A program made the translations under genes and the position numbers. The notes under the pieces were generated by a model that saw nothing but the letters and a program-made list of their open reading frames with translations, made no database searches and was not told the DNA's origin. 64,000 bases of DNA, taken from contig NZ_FQVK01000011.1 of the NCBI RefSeq assembly GCF_900129345.1, positions 1 through 64,000 on the forward strand. Reading direction: 5' to 3'. Positions 52,813 to 63,452 of the stretch are shown here, one piece after another. Position 1 is the stretch's first letter, and every line of letters starts with the position of its first letter. This DNA comes from Ruegeria intermedia. GTDB lineage: Bacteria; Pseudomonadota; Alphaproteobacteria; Rhodobacterales; Rhodobacteraceae.

Positions 52813-54636
52813 TTACCCCAGCATCCCTTTGCCGTGCCCGACCGCGGATTGCATCGTCTTTACCACGACAAACGCGTCCCGAAGATGACTTCGCTCAAAG
52901 TCCGACAGTTCCGACGGCGCAAGATAGTTGTCGGGCTTGTCGCCATTCCTGATCTGTTTGACCTGATGGTTCAACCGGGTTTCCGCGATCAGGTCATAGG
53001 CATCCAGCAGGTCCCGCGCGCCTGACGGGCTCAGCACGCCCGCGGCCTCGGCGGCCTTGAGGCGCGCGCGGGTGTTCACCCCGGTCAATTCACCCTGCAG
53101 GCTGTAGATGCGGCCCAGATCGACCACGGGAACCACGCCGTTGTGCTTGAGGTCCAGCGTGTTGCGATGCTCGCCCGAGCGGATCGTGGCGATCCCGCGC
53201 AGCAGGCCCAGCGGCGGCGTGTGCTTCAGAGAATTCGAGATCATGTGCGCGACGAAGATCGAATTCGCCCGCGCCGCGCGCAGGGTTTCGGCCTGCAGGT
53301 CGGAAAACAGCTCGAACCGGCCACCGATGGGGCGCAGGTCGAACATGACCGAGGCCAGCATCTGCGCCTCGGGGTTGGGCTTGGCGATCCAGCCGTTGAA
53401 ATAGTCGCGCCAGACCCGGACCGGCTGCCGCCAGCGCGGATTGGTCGCCATCATGTCGCCGGGGCAATGGAAATACCCGCAGCTATCCAGCCCGTCGGAC
53501 ACGAATTTGGCCAGCGCCTCGAAATAGGGCAGGTCGGCATCGGTGACGCTGTCATCCAGCATCAGGCAATTGTCCTGATCGGATACGCCCGTCTGCTCCT
53601 GCCGGCCTTGCGAGCCGCAGGCCAGCCACAGATAGGGCACGGGCGCCGGGCCGAGGTCGCGTTCGGCCAGCGCCAGCAACCGGCGCGTTGCGGCGTCGGC
53701 AATGTCGGTGATCAGGCGGGTGACGATCTCGTGCCGGTTGCCCGCCGCCACCAGTTGAACCAACAGGTTCGGGATCTCGGCCGTGACCGCGGCCATCTCG
53801 GTCGCCGACCCGGCTTGCGCGATGCGGCCGACCAGTTCGGCCGAGCTGACGGCCTGGAACCGGGTCAGGTCGGTCTGGGTGACGATTCCGACCAGACGCC
53901 CGCCCTCGGTGATGGGAATATGGCCGATGCCGCGTTCCAGCATCGCGTGCAGCACGTCCGAGCCGATGTCGCCGGGCGACAGGGTCAGCGGGTCCGGGGT
54001 CATGATCTGTGACACCGGGGTCGTCGGGGGCAGGGCGCCCGCCACGACCTTGCCCGACAGGTCCCGAACCGTGGCAATGCCGCGCAACGCGCCGCGCTGG
54101 GTGATGCAGACCGACGAAATGCCCCGGTCGCGCATCAGGCACGCGGCGTCCTGAACGCTCGTTTCCGGGGTGCAGGTGGCCGGCTTGCGCGCCATCAGAG
54201 TCTCGACCCGCGTGGTGGCCAGCGATTGCTGTTCGGGCCGCGCCGGGCGGGCCCGGTTGAAGAATTTGGCGACAACGACGTGACGCTTGAGCAGATCGGA
54301 AAACAGGTCGGAGGGGATGATCAGCAGAACCGAGGGCGCGTCAGCCGTGGCCGTGGTCACCGCGCGCCCGTCGCGCATCAGACCACGCTCGCCGAACGAG
54401 TTGCGCAGGCCCAGATGGGAAACAACCGCGCCGTTTTCGTCGGTGATCTCGACCTGGCCTTCGTAGATGATGAACAGGCCGGGCAACCGCGTGCCGCGGT
54501 GATAGATGACGGTGCCCTTTGCGATCTCGCGCGCTTCGATCCGGGCGGCGATGTCGGCCAGTTCCTCGACCGGCAGCGCGTCGTAGGGGTGCACGGATTT
54601 CAGGAATCGGGTGATCTGATCAGGTGAAAGCGCCAT
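52813..54636 (-). CDS. cNMP/CBS/DUF294 nucleotidyltransferase-like protein
   Basis: A 607-residue protein: cyclic-nucleotide-binding-like domain (1-130, GTVIYHRGTRLPGLFIIYEG), CBS pair (about 150-270, TCTPETSVQDAACLMRDRGI and LTLSPGDIGSDVLHAMLERG), DUF294 nucleotidyltransferase (about 300-440, ACGSQGRQEQTGVSDQDNCL, with the GS and D-x-D residues) and DUF294 C-terminal domain. GlnD-like in build. Such proteins commonly sit next to sodium:solute symporters and a DnaQ-like exonuclease, as here. They may regulate transport by modifying a partner; this is inference. Confidence 0.87.
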   Translation of the reverse strand: MALSPDQITRFLKSVHPYDALPVEELADIAARIEAREIAKGTVIYHRGTRLPGLFIIYEGQVEITDENGAVVSHLGLRNSFGERGLMRDGRAVTTATADAPSVLLIIPSDLFSDLLKRHVVVAKFFNRARPARPEQQSLATTRVETLMARKPATCTPETSVQDAACLMRDRGISSVCITQRGALRGIATVRDLSGKVVAGALPPTTPVSQIMTPDPLTLSPGDIGSDVLHAMLERGIGHIPITEGGRLVGIVTQTDLTRFQAVSSAELVGRIAQAGSATEMAAVTAEIPNLLVQLVAAGNRHEIVTRLITDIADAATRRLLALAERDLGPAPVPYLWLACGSQGRQEQTGVSDQDNCLMLDDSVTDADLPYFEALAKFVSDGLDSCGYFHCPGDMMATNPRWRQPVRVWRDYFNGWIAKPNPEAQMLASVMFDLRPIGGRFELFSDLQAETLRAARANSIFVAHMISNSLKHTPPLGLLRGIATIRSGEHRNTLDLKHNGVVPVVDLGRIYSLQGELTGVNTRARLKAAEAAGVLSPSGARDLLDAYDLIAETRLNHQVKQIRNGDKPDNYLAPSELSDFERSHLRDAFVVVKTMQSAVGHGKGMLG

Positions 54637-54660
54637 GGGTTCGCCCGTTCGCTTGAATGA

Positions 54661-54695
54661 AAAGCCCCGCCCGGGGTTCAGCCGGGCGGGAAAAG
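54661..54695 (-). terminator. terminator after actP
   Basis: CCCGCCCGG (54666-54674) pairs with CCGGGCGGG (54682-54690) on a seven-base loop. On the minus strand it is followed by GCTTTT, so it likely ends the acs-actP transcript. Confidence 0.75.
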
Positions 54696-54744
54696 TTGGT
54701 CGAGGGAAACGGCCCGTGATGGATCATCGCGGACCGCATCCGGC

Positions 54745-56529
54745 TCAGTGGTCCTGAGCCGCGCCCGCACCACGGGGAATGCGCACGCTTTCGACCAGAT
54801 CCTTGATCTCCTGCGGGGTTTCCTTGGTCATGCCGGCCACCACATAGGCGACGGCGAAGTTGACCATGGCGCCGATCGCACCGAACGAGGTCGATTTGAT
54901 CGGACCCAGCAGCGGGTCTGCATCGGTGAACGAGTTGGTGCCCGGAATGAACAGCCAGCCCTTGTGCAGGAAGATGTAGACCAGGGTGACGGTCAGACCA
55001 GCCAGCATGCCCGCGACCGCGCCGGTGTTGTTGATGCGGGTCGAGAAGATCCCCATCATCAGCGCCGGGAAGATCGAGGCCGCCGCCAGACCGAAGGCCA
55101 ACGCCACGGTCTGCGCCGCAAAGCCCGGAGGGTTGAGGCCCAGATAGGTGGCAACCACGATGGCCACGGCCATTGCGATCCGCGCCGCCAGAAGCTCGCC
55201 CTTTTCCGAGATGTTCGGGTTGATCGAGCCCTTGATCAGGTCATGCGACACCGCCGACGAGATCGCCAGCAACAGGCCCGCAGCGGTCGACAGAGCCGCC
55301 GCCAGACCACCGGCCGCGACCAGACCGATCACCCAACCCGGCAGGTTGGCGATTTCGGGGTTGGCCAGAACCAGGATATCGCGGTTGAACTTGGTCAACT
55401 CGTTGCCGACCCAGCCTTTTTCTTCGGCAAGCGCCTGCATTTCGGCGTTCTGATCGTTGTAGTACTGGATCTTGCCGTCGCCGTTCTTGTCTTCCCAGTC
55501 CAGCAGGCCGGTTTTCTGCCATGTGGCCATCCAGTCATAGCGCGCGTCATTGTCGATCTGATCGACGGTGACGGCGCCGCCTTCGATGCCGCCGTTGGGC
55601 CACATCATGTCGGTGATGTTCAGACGGGCCATGGCGCCAACCGCGGGGGCGGTCAGGTACAGCAGCGCGATGAACACCAGCGCCCAACCGGCCGACCAGC
55701 GGGCGTCCGACACTTTGGGAACGGTGAAGAAGCGCATGATGACGTGGGGCAGGCCAGCGGTACCGATCATCAGCGACAGGGTGAACAGAACCATGTTCAG
55801 CGTGTTCGCGTGATGGGTCGTGTATTCGGCAAAGCCCAGCTCGGCCACGATGGCATCCAGCTTGGTCAGCAGCGGCTCACCGCCGGCGGTGTCTCCGAAC
55901 AGGCCCAGGGCCGGGATCGGGTTGCCGGTCAGCTGCAGCGAGATGAAGATCGCAGGAATGGTGTATGCGGTGATCAGCACGCAGTATTGGGCGACCTGGG
56001 TGTAGGTCACGCCCTTCATGCCGCCGAACACCGCATAGGCGAACACGACGCCCGCGCCGATCAGCAGACCGGTGGTGTTCGACACCTCCAGGAACCGGCC
56101 AAAGGCCACGCCCACGCCGGTCATCTGGCCGATCACATAGGTGACCGAGGCCACGATCAGACAGATCACCGCCACGACGCGCGCGGTCTGGCTGTAGAAG
56201 CGATCGCCGATGAACTCGGACACGGTGAACTTGCCGAACTTGCGCAGATAGGGCGCAAGCAGCAGCGCCAGCAGCACGTAGCCGCCGGTCCAGCCCATCA
56301 GGAACGAGCTGTTGTCATAGCCGGTAAAGGCAATCAGGCCCGCCATCGAGATGAACGAAGCCGCCGACATCCAGTCAGCCGCCGTGGCCATGCCGTTGGT
56401 GACCGGGTGAACGCCGCGACCGGCGGCGTAGAATTCCGACGTGGACCCCGCGCGGGCCCAGATCGCGATGCCGATGTAGAGCGCGAACGACGCGCCCACG
56501 AACAGCAGGTTGATGGTAAACTGATCCAT
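54745..56529 (-). CDS. actP: ActP-type sodium:solute symporter
   Basis: A 594-residue SSS family transporter with about 13 helices. It has the family motif VSEFIGDRFYSQTARVVAVI and GMKGVTYTQVAQYCVL, and an extra hydrophilic stretch (about 315-380, containing the DWEDKNGDGKIQYYND calcium-loop-like segment) as in the VC_2705 subfamily. Context with acetyl-CoA synthetase and DUF4212 supports acetate or a related short acid as substrate. It is 15 bases after the DUF4212 gene. Confidence 0.87.
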   Translation of the reverse strand: MDQFTINLLFVGASFALYIGIAIWARAGSTSEFYAAGRGVHPVTNGMATAADWMSAASFISMAGLIAFTGYDNSSFLMGWTGGYVLLALLLAPYLRKFGKFTVSEFIGDRFYSQTARVVAVICLIVASVTYVIGQMTGVGVAFGRFLEVSNTTGLLIGAGVVFAYAVFGGMKGVTYTQVAQYCVLITAYTIPAIFISLQLTGNPIPALGLFGDTAGGEPLLTKLDAIVAELGFAEYTTHHANTLNMVLFTLSLMIGTAGLPHVIMRFFTVPKVSDARWSAGWALVFIALLYLTAPAVGAMARLNITDMMWPNGGIEGGAVTVDQIDNDARYDWMATWQKTGLLDWEDKNGDGKIQYYNDQNAEMQALAEEKGWVGNELTKFNRDILVLANPEIANLPGWVIGLVAAGGLAAALSTAAGLLLAISSAVSHDLIKGSINPNISEKGELLAARIAMAVAIVVATYLGLNPPGFAAQTVALAFGLAAASIFPALMMGIFSTRINNTGAVAGMLAGLTVTLVYIFLHKGWLFIPGTNSFTDADPLLGPIKSTSFGAIGAMVNFAVAYVVAGMTKETPQEIKDLVESVRIPRGAGAAQDH

Positions 56530-56544
56530 TGTCCCCTGGCTCCC

Positions 56545-56829
56545 TTATTCTTCGTCGACGCCGTATTCGGCATCCAGTTTGTTCATGCGCCAGGCGTAGA
56601 AGAAGATCAGCGCCAGAAAGACCAGGATCGAGCCTTGCTGCGCGAACCAGAAGCCCAGATCGGTACCGCCGACGGCGATGCCCGACAGCATCGGGCGCAG
56701 CAGAATGCCGAACCCGAACGACACCAGCGCCCAGATGACCAGGCTGATGTAGATGAGACGCAGGTTTGCCTGCCAATAGCCCTTGCCGGCTTCGGCAGTC
56801 TGCGCGGAGTTTGTTGAATGATCCGCCAT
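56545..56829 (-). CDS. DUF4212 membrane protein, symporter partner
   Basis: A 94-residue protein with two helices (RLIYISLVIWALVSFGFGIL and SILVFLALIFFYAWRM) and the family pattern (YWQANLRLI, FAQQGSILVF). It is the small partner usually encoded before VC_2705-type symporters. ATG 56829 is preceded by GAGG. It is separated from adk by 170 bases in which I see no gene. Confidence 0.87.
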   Translation of the reverse strand: MADHSTNSAQTAEAGKGYWQANLRLIYISLVIWALVSFGFGILLRPMLSGIAVGGTDLGFWFAQQGSILVFLALIFFYAWRMNKLDAEYGVDEE

Positions 56830-56999
56830 TGCGGTTTCCTCCTTGCTTCCTCCTGGGTGGTCCGTTGCCCTTGTCCTCCGAAACGCCGGGCCACCCTTCG
56901 ATTGGGCCTGACCGCCGGGGGCGGCGGCAGGCAAAGCTCCTCTGGTCCGCCAGGGCGGTTCCAGTGAAGAAACGTAATTTGGGGGCTTGCCTGTCCCCT

Positions 57000-57683
57000 T
57001 TAGCGCATCGCCTCCCCCACGATGCCTTCCAGACCGCGGGCGATCTCGTCGATCTGACCCATGGCATTCAGCCGCTTCAACACGCCCTGACGCTGGTAGT
57101 AGTCGATCAGGGGCGCGGTCTGTTCGTGATAGGCCGCCAGCCGCGAGGCGACGGTTTCCGCGTTGTCGTCGGCACGCCGGCTGAAGGCAGTGCCGCCGCA
57201 CTTGTCGCAGACGCCTTCGACCTTTGGCTGCTTGAACTGGTCGTGATAGCCCTCGCCGCAATTGGCGCAGGTATAGCGGCCGGCGATCCGGGCCACCATC
57301 TCGGCGTCTTCCACGTCGAGGCTGATGGCGGCGTTCACCTTCTGACCGTTTTCCGACAGCAGTTTGTCCAGCGCCTCGGCCTGCACCGTGGTGCGCGGAA
57401 ACCCGTCAAGGATGACGCCGCGCGCGCAGTCGGGCTCGGCCAGGCGGTCGCGCAGGATCGCGATGACGATGTCGTCACTGACCAGGCCACCGGCCTCCAT
57501 CACCGCCTTGGCGGCTTTGCCGGCCTCGGTTCCGGCGGCCACGGCGGCGCGCAGCAGGTCGCCGGTGCTCAGTTGCACCAGACCGAATTTTTCCTCGAGC
57601 ATGCGCGCCTGCGTGCCCTTCCCGGCGCCCGGAGGGCCGAGAAGGATCAGGACGGCGGGCTTGGTGATCGTATCAGCCTGCAT
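57000..57683 (-). CDS. adk: adenylate kinase
   Basis: A 227-residue adenylate kinase (AMP + ATP to 2 ADP). P-loop GPPGAGKGTQ, AMP motif GDLLRAAVAAGT and DGFPRTTVQAEAL are present. The LID domain carries four cysteines (CANC and CDKC) for zinc. It lies 7 bases downstream of acsA, so it can recycle the AMP made by Acs. ATG 57683 (with GAGGG before it) is preferred over the GTG three bases upstream. Whether it is the only adk of the genome cannot be judged. Confidence 0.92.
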   Translation of the reverse strand: MQADTITKPAVLILLGPPGAGKGTQARMLEEKFGLVQLSTGDLLRAAVAAGTEAGKAAKAVMEAGGLVSDDIVIAILRDRLAEPDCARGVILDGFPRTTVQAEALDKLLSENGQKVNAAISLDVEDAEMVARIAGRYTCANCGEGYHDQFKQPKVEGVCDKCGGTAFSRRADDNAETVASRLAAYHEQTAPLIDYYQRQGVLKRLNAMGQIDEIARGLEGIVGEAMR

Positions 57684-57690
57684 CACGCCC

Positions 57691-59655
<1,965 letters not shown>

Positions 59656-60084
59656 ACTGAGGCTCCTCCCTCTGACTGGATTTCGTGCGGATCAGAATTG
59701 CCCGATCTCTGGGCAGTGTCGATCCAGTTCCTCCCTTGGCGGGATAATACGGAATCGGGAAAAGAAAGAAATAAATTGCCGTAATCGCAGGATTTGTTTG
59801 TAAACAATTTTCTGAGAGCAGTCGAAACGTGTAAAGTTTGGGTTGACCTTCCAGGTCGAAGAGCGTGAAAAACAACAAGATGTGTCCAGTGACTTTGTAA
59901 ATGAGCCCATTGTGCAGTCTCTTCCCGCCATGGGGTCGCCTGCACAGGCGCATTTCCCGCACGGCGTGTCCATGGCCTGACAGCCGAGGTGCAGGCCGGA
60001 TCGGGGGCTTGGCACATTCGCATGTTGGCGCTAGCTTGACCCCCAAGCGCCCCGGGAGGGGGTGTGCCAAAGGGAGAGATCATA
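59656..60084. other. acsA-dctP divergent control region
   Basis: These 429 bases hold no convincing gene. A purine-rich, A/T-rich tract at 59760-59810 contains the inverted repeat TTGTTT-GT-AAACAA (59794-59807), a candidate operator about 140 bases upstream of the acsA start. No other structure stood out. Confidence 0.5.
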
Positions 60085-61101
60085 ATGAACAAGATGTTGA
60101 GCGGCGCAGCGATCGCCGCCCTGGCCGTGTCTTTCGTGACCGAAGCGGCGGCGACGGAATGGAACGCCTCGGTCTGGGGCAAGCGCCGCGCCTTCACCGA
60201 ACATGTGGAAAAGCTGGCCGAACTGGTCAGCGAGAAAACCGACGGCGCCTTCACCATCAACGTCAGCTATGGCGGCCTGTCCAAACCCAAGGAAAACCTG
60301 GATGGGATCGAGATCGGCGCCTTCGAGATGGCCCAGTTCTGCGCAGGTTATCACCGCGACAAGAACCGCGCGATCACGGTGCTGGAACTGCCGTTCCTGG
60401 GCGTGAACACGCTGGACGAAGAAGTCGCGGTCAGCCACGCGGTGTACGCGCACCCTGCGGTGCAGGAAGAAATGGCACAGTGGAATGCGCGTATCCTCAT
60501 GACTTCGCCGATGCCGCAGTACAATCTGGTCGGCAAGGGCGAGCCGCGCGACGAGCTGTCGGAGTTCGAAGGCATGCGCGTGCGCGCGACCGGCGGCATC
60601 GGCAAGGCGTTCGAAGCGGTGGGCGCGGTGCCCACGTCGGTTCCGGCCACCGAGGCCTACAACGCTATGCAGTCCGGCGTCGTCGATACCGTGGCTTTCG
60701 CCCAGCATGCGCATCTGTCCTTCGGCACCATCAACGAGGCCGATTGGTGGACCGCGAACCTGAACCCCGGCACGGTGAATTGCCCGGTCGTGGTGAATAT
60801 CGACGCCTACGAGGCGCTGCCGCCGGAACACCGCGAGGCGCTGGACAGCTCGATCGACGAAGCCATCGCGCATTACCTTGCCAACTATGGCGAGCTGCTC
60901 AAGAAGTGGGACAGCGTTCTGGAAGAGAAGGGTGTGCAGAAGGTGATGATCGACGACGCGGTCCTGGCCGAGTTCCGCGCCAAGGCGGCCGACCCGATCC
61001 GCGAACAGTGGATCGCCGACATGTCGGCCCAGGGTCTTCCGGCGCAAGAGCTGTATGACCTGGTGCAATCCACGCTCAAGCAGCAGCGCGGCGGCAACTG
61101 A
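60085..61101 (+). CDS. dctP: TRAP transporter substrate-binding protein DctP
   Basis: A 338-residue periplasmic DctP with leader NKMLSGAAIAALAVSFVTEA. The mature chain WNASVWGKRRAFTEHVEKLA, MRVRATGGIGKAFEAVGAVP (with the Arg that contacts the ligand carboxylate in this family) and FAQHAHLSFGTINEADWW are typical. The ligand is unknown; an organic acid is likely. GGGAGAG precedes the ATG at 60085. A strong terminator follows it before dctQ. Confidence 0.9.
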   Translation: MNKMLSGAAIAALAVSFVTEAAATEWNASVWGKRRAFTEHVEKLAELVSEKTDGAFTINVSYGGLSKPKENLDGIEIGAFEMAQFCAGYHRDKNRAITVLELPFLGVNTLDEEVAVSHAVYAHPAVQEEMAQWNARILMTSPMPQYNLVGKGEPRDELSEFEGMRVRATGGIGKAFEAVGAVPTSVPATEAYNAMQSGVVDTVAFAQHAHLSFGTINEADWWTANLNPGTVNCPVVVNIDAYEALPPEHREALDSSIDEAIAHYLANYGELLKKWDSVLEEKGVQKVMIDDAVLAEFRAKAADPIREQWIADMSAQGLPAQELYDLVQSTLKQQRGGN

Positions 61102-61109
61102 CGCCACTG

Positions 61110-61138
61110 ACCGGGGGCGCATCGCCCCCGGTTTTTTT
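61110..61138 (+). terminator. terminator between dctP and dctQ
   Basis: ACCGGGGGCG (61110-61119) and CGCCCCCGGT (61123-61132) form a perfect 10-bp stem with a three-base loop, followed by seven T residues. It lies within the TRAP operon, 8 bases after the dctP stop. Confidence 0.9.
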
Positions 61139-61157
61139 CCAGATAGGGGACGACCGG

Positions 61158-61787
61158 ATGGCAGGACAGGCCACGGTGCTGGAAGACGGCAGTCTGCTCA
61201 GCCGTCTTGATCGGCATTTGTTGAAACTCGAACGGTTCCTGGCTTTGCTCAGCGGGCTGGCCGTTTTCGGATTGATGGTTCTGGCGGTGATTTCCGTCGG
61301 TGGTCGCAATGCGATCAATGCGCCGCTGCCGGGCTATGTCGACTGGATCGAACAGGCCATGCCGCTGATCGCCTTCCTTGGGATCTCGTTTGTGCAGCGC
61401 GAGGGCGGGCATATCCGTATGGACATCGCTATCGCACGCCTGCACGGTCGGGCACTGTGGCTGTTCGAACTTGTCTCGGTCGTTCTGATCCTTTTGCTGA
61501 TGGCCGCGTTGGTCTGGGGTAGTTGGGCACATTTCGACCGGTCCTTCGATCTCGGCGCCCCGATGTGGAGCCGCGACAGTTCAATCGACATCGGCATCCC
61601 GATCTGGCCCGCAAAGCTGTTGGCGCCCGTTGCGTTCTCCGTCCTTTGCCTGCGGCTGTGTCTGCAGATCTGGGGCTATGGGCGCGCCTTCGTGCTGGGC
61701 CTTGATGCGCCTGCGGCGGTTCCGATGATTCAGGATGTGGCCGCGCAGGCCGCGGCCGAAGCCGAGCAGTTTGAGAAGCGGGACTGA
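61158..61787 (+). CDS. dctQ: TRAP transporter small permease DctQ
   Basis: A 209-residue protein with four helices: LALLSGLAVFGLMVLAVISV, AMPLIAFLGISFVQ, LVSVVLILLLMAALVWGSW, and the last near LLAPVAFSVLCLRLCLQI. It has the family QREGGHIRMD motif. It partners DctM to form the membrane unit. The basal transcript is reduced by the upstream terminator. dctM starts three bases after its stop. Confidence 0.88.
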   Translation: MAGQATVLEDGSLLSRLDRHLLKLERFLALLSGLAVFGLMVLAVISVGGRNAINAPLPGYVDWIEQAMPLIAFLGISFVQREGGHIRMDIAIARLHGRALWLFELVSVVLILLLMAALVWGSWAHFDRSFDLGAPMWSRDSSIDIGIPIWPAKLLAPVAFSVLCLRLCLQIWGYGRAFVLGLDAPAAVPMIQDVAAQAAAEAEQFEKRD

Positions 61788-61790
61788 CAC

Positions 61791-63194
61791 ATGGACACGA
61801 TTGACATCGGCCTCTGGGTCACGGGCGGTCTGCTGGTTCTGGTGGTTGCCGGAATGCGTGTGGCCTTCGCCGCCGGTTTGGCGGGGCTTGTCGGGTTGGT
61901 TTGGGTCTTCTGGGCCAAGTTCGGCTATGATCCGGACCGGTTCGGCAAGGCGCTGACCGTCGCGGTCAAGACGGCCGGACAGGTGCCGCATTCCAAAGTG
62001 GCGTCGCACACGCTCAGCCTGATCCCTACCTTCATCCTGATCGGATACCTCGCCTACTACGCAGGGTTGACGCGTTCCCTGTTCGAGGCCGCCAAGCGCT
62101 GGATCGCCTGGGTGCCCGGCGGTCTGGCGGTGTCCACGGTCTTTGCCACCGCGGGTTTCGCTGCGGTATCGGGGGCTTCGGTGGCCACCTCGGCCGTATT
62201 CGCGCGCATCGCCATCCCCGAGATGCTGGAGGTCGGTTACAATAAACGTTTCGCGGCCGGCGTGGTGGCTGCCGGTGGAACGTTAGCATCGCTGATCCCG
62301 CCTTCGGCGATCCTGGTGATCTATGCAATCATCGTCGAACAGGACGTGGGCAAACTGCTCTTGGCCGGCTTCATTCCCGGAGCCTTCTCGGCCCTGGTCT
62401 ACGGGATGTTGATCGTCGGCATCGCGATGGTTTTCAAGTCGGTCGGGCCTCCGGTAACGGGTTTCACCTGGAAGCAACGCTTTGCGGCGTTGCCGGGGGC
62501 CTTGCCGATCGTAGCAGTGGTCCTGATCATCATCTGCTTCGTCTACAACCCGTTCGGCGAAAAGGCGTGGGGAACACCGACCGAGGGCGGAGCCATCGGC
62601 GCATTCATCGTGTTCTGCTTCGCGGTTTTCAACGGCATGCGCTGGCAGCAACTGAAATCAGCGCTGCTGGAAACCGCCAAGCTGACGGCGATGATCTTCA
62701 CGATCATCTGGGGTGTTCTGATCTATGTCCGGTTCCTTGGTTTTGCCGATCTGCCCGGCGCGTTCTCCGATTGGATCACGTCCTTGCACATGTCGCCCAT
62801 GCTGATCCTGATCTGCATTTTGCTGGCTTACGCCGTGCTGGGCATGTTCATGGACGCGATCGGGATGCTCCTGCTGACACTGCCGGTTGTCTACCCGGCG
62901 GTCATGGCCCTGAACGGCGGAGAAGCGGTAAGCGCGGTCGACAGCACATTCGGCATGTCCGGACCGATGTGCGCGATCTGGTTCGGCATCTTGGTGGTCA
63001 AGATGGCCGAGTTCTGCCTGATCACCCCGCCAATCGGGTTGAACTGTTTCGTGGTGGCCGGTGTGCGCCCGGACCTGAGTGTTCAGGACGTGTTCAAGGG
63101 CGTGGCGCCGTTTTTTGTGGCCGATGCGGTCACGATAGCACTGCTGGTCGCGTTTCCGGCAATCGTTCTCTACTTGCCCTCTCTTGCCGGCTAG
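61791..63194 (+). CDS. dctM: TRAP transporter large permease DctM
   Basis: A 467-residue DctM with about 12 helices. Family features AAVSGASVATSAVFARIAIP, AGGTLASLIPPSAILVIYAI and GMFMDAIGMLLLTLPVVYP are clear. It drives uptake using a sodium or proton gradient with DctQ and DctP. No regulator is nearby; the next gene on the right, an ornithine cyclodeaminase, is convergent and hints that the substrate may be an amino-acid-related compound, but this is weak. Confidence 0.9.
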   Translation: MDTIDIGLWVTGGLLVLVVAGMRVAFAAGLAGLVGLVWVFWAKFGYDPDRFGKALTVAVKTAGQVPHSKVASHTLSLIPTFILIGYLAYYAGLTRSLFEAAKRWIAWVPGGLAVSTVFATAGFAAVSGASVATSAVFARIAIPEMLEVGYNKRFAAGVVAAGGTLASLIPPSAILVIYAIIVEQDVGKLLLAGFIPGAFSALVYGMLIVGIAMVFKSVGPPVTGFTWKQRFAALPGALPIVAVVLIIICFVYNPFGEKAWGTPTEGGAIGAFIVFCFAVFNGMRWQQLKSALLETAKLTAMIFTIIWGVLIYVRFLGFADLPGAFSDWITSLHMSPMLILICILLAYAVLGMFMDAIGMLLLTLPVVYPAVMALNGGEAVSAVDSTFGMSGPMCAIWFGILVVKMAEFCLITPPIGLNCFVVAGVRPDLSVQDVFKGVAPFFVADAVTIALLVAFPAIVLYLPSLAG

Positions 63195-63228
63195 GGGGCT
63201 GCTGACTCAGCGGCGACTGACTGTATGT

Positions 63229-63418
63229 GCGAGGCTCTGCCTCGCGCTCCGGGATATTTTGGGCCAGATGAAGTTTGCGGTTTATCAGTCCACACATTTC
63301 CCACCTTTAGCGCGGACGGAAAGGGATGGAGTATCGGCATTCCATTCGAGTGCGAGACTTTTCATCTGGCCAGAAATATCCCGGGGGGATCGTCGAAGGC
63401 GATGGGGGCAGAGCCCCC
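63229..63418. repeat. inverted pair of dispersed roseobacter intergenic repeats
   Basis: Left copy: hairpin GCGAGGC-TCT-GCCTCGC (63229-63245) then CCGGGATATTTTGGGCCAGA (63249 onward). Right copy, inverted: TTCATCTGGCCAGAAATATC (63361 onward), then hairpin GGGGGC-AGA-GCCCCC (63404-63418). The two lie about 90 bases apart in opposite orientation and can pair over about 24 bases with few mismatches. No protein gene lies in between; the 258 bases from 63195 to 63452 hold only this element. Confidence 0.8.
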
Positions 63419-63452
63419 GCTCAGCCCGCCGGCGAGACTGCGGCAAGGGGCT

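Noticed and set aside
56830-56999. Terminator between adk and DUF4212
   Set aside because: A CCGCC...GGCGG run is present, but the stem is short and no T tract follows on the minus strand, so it is not called.
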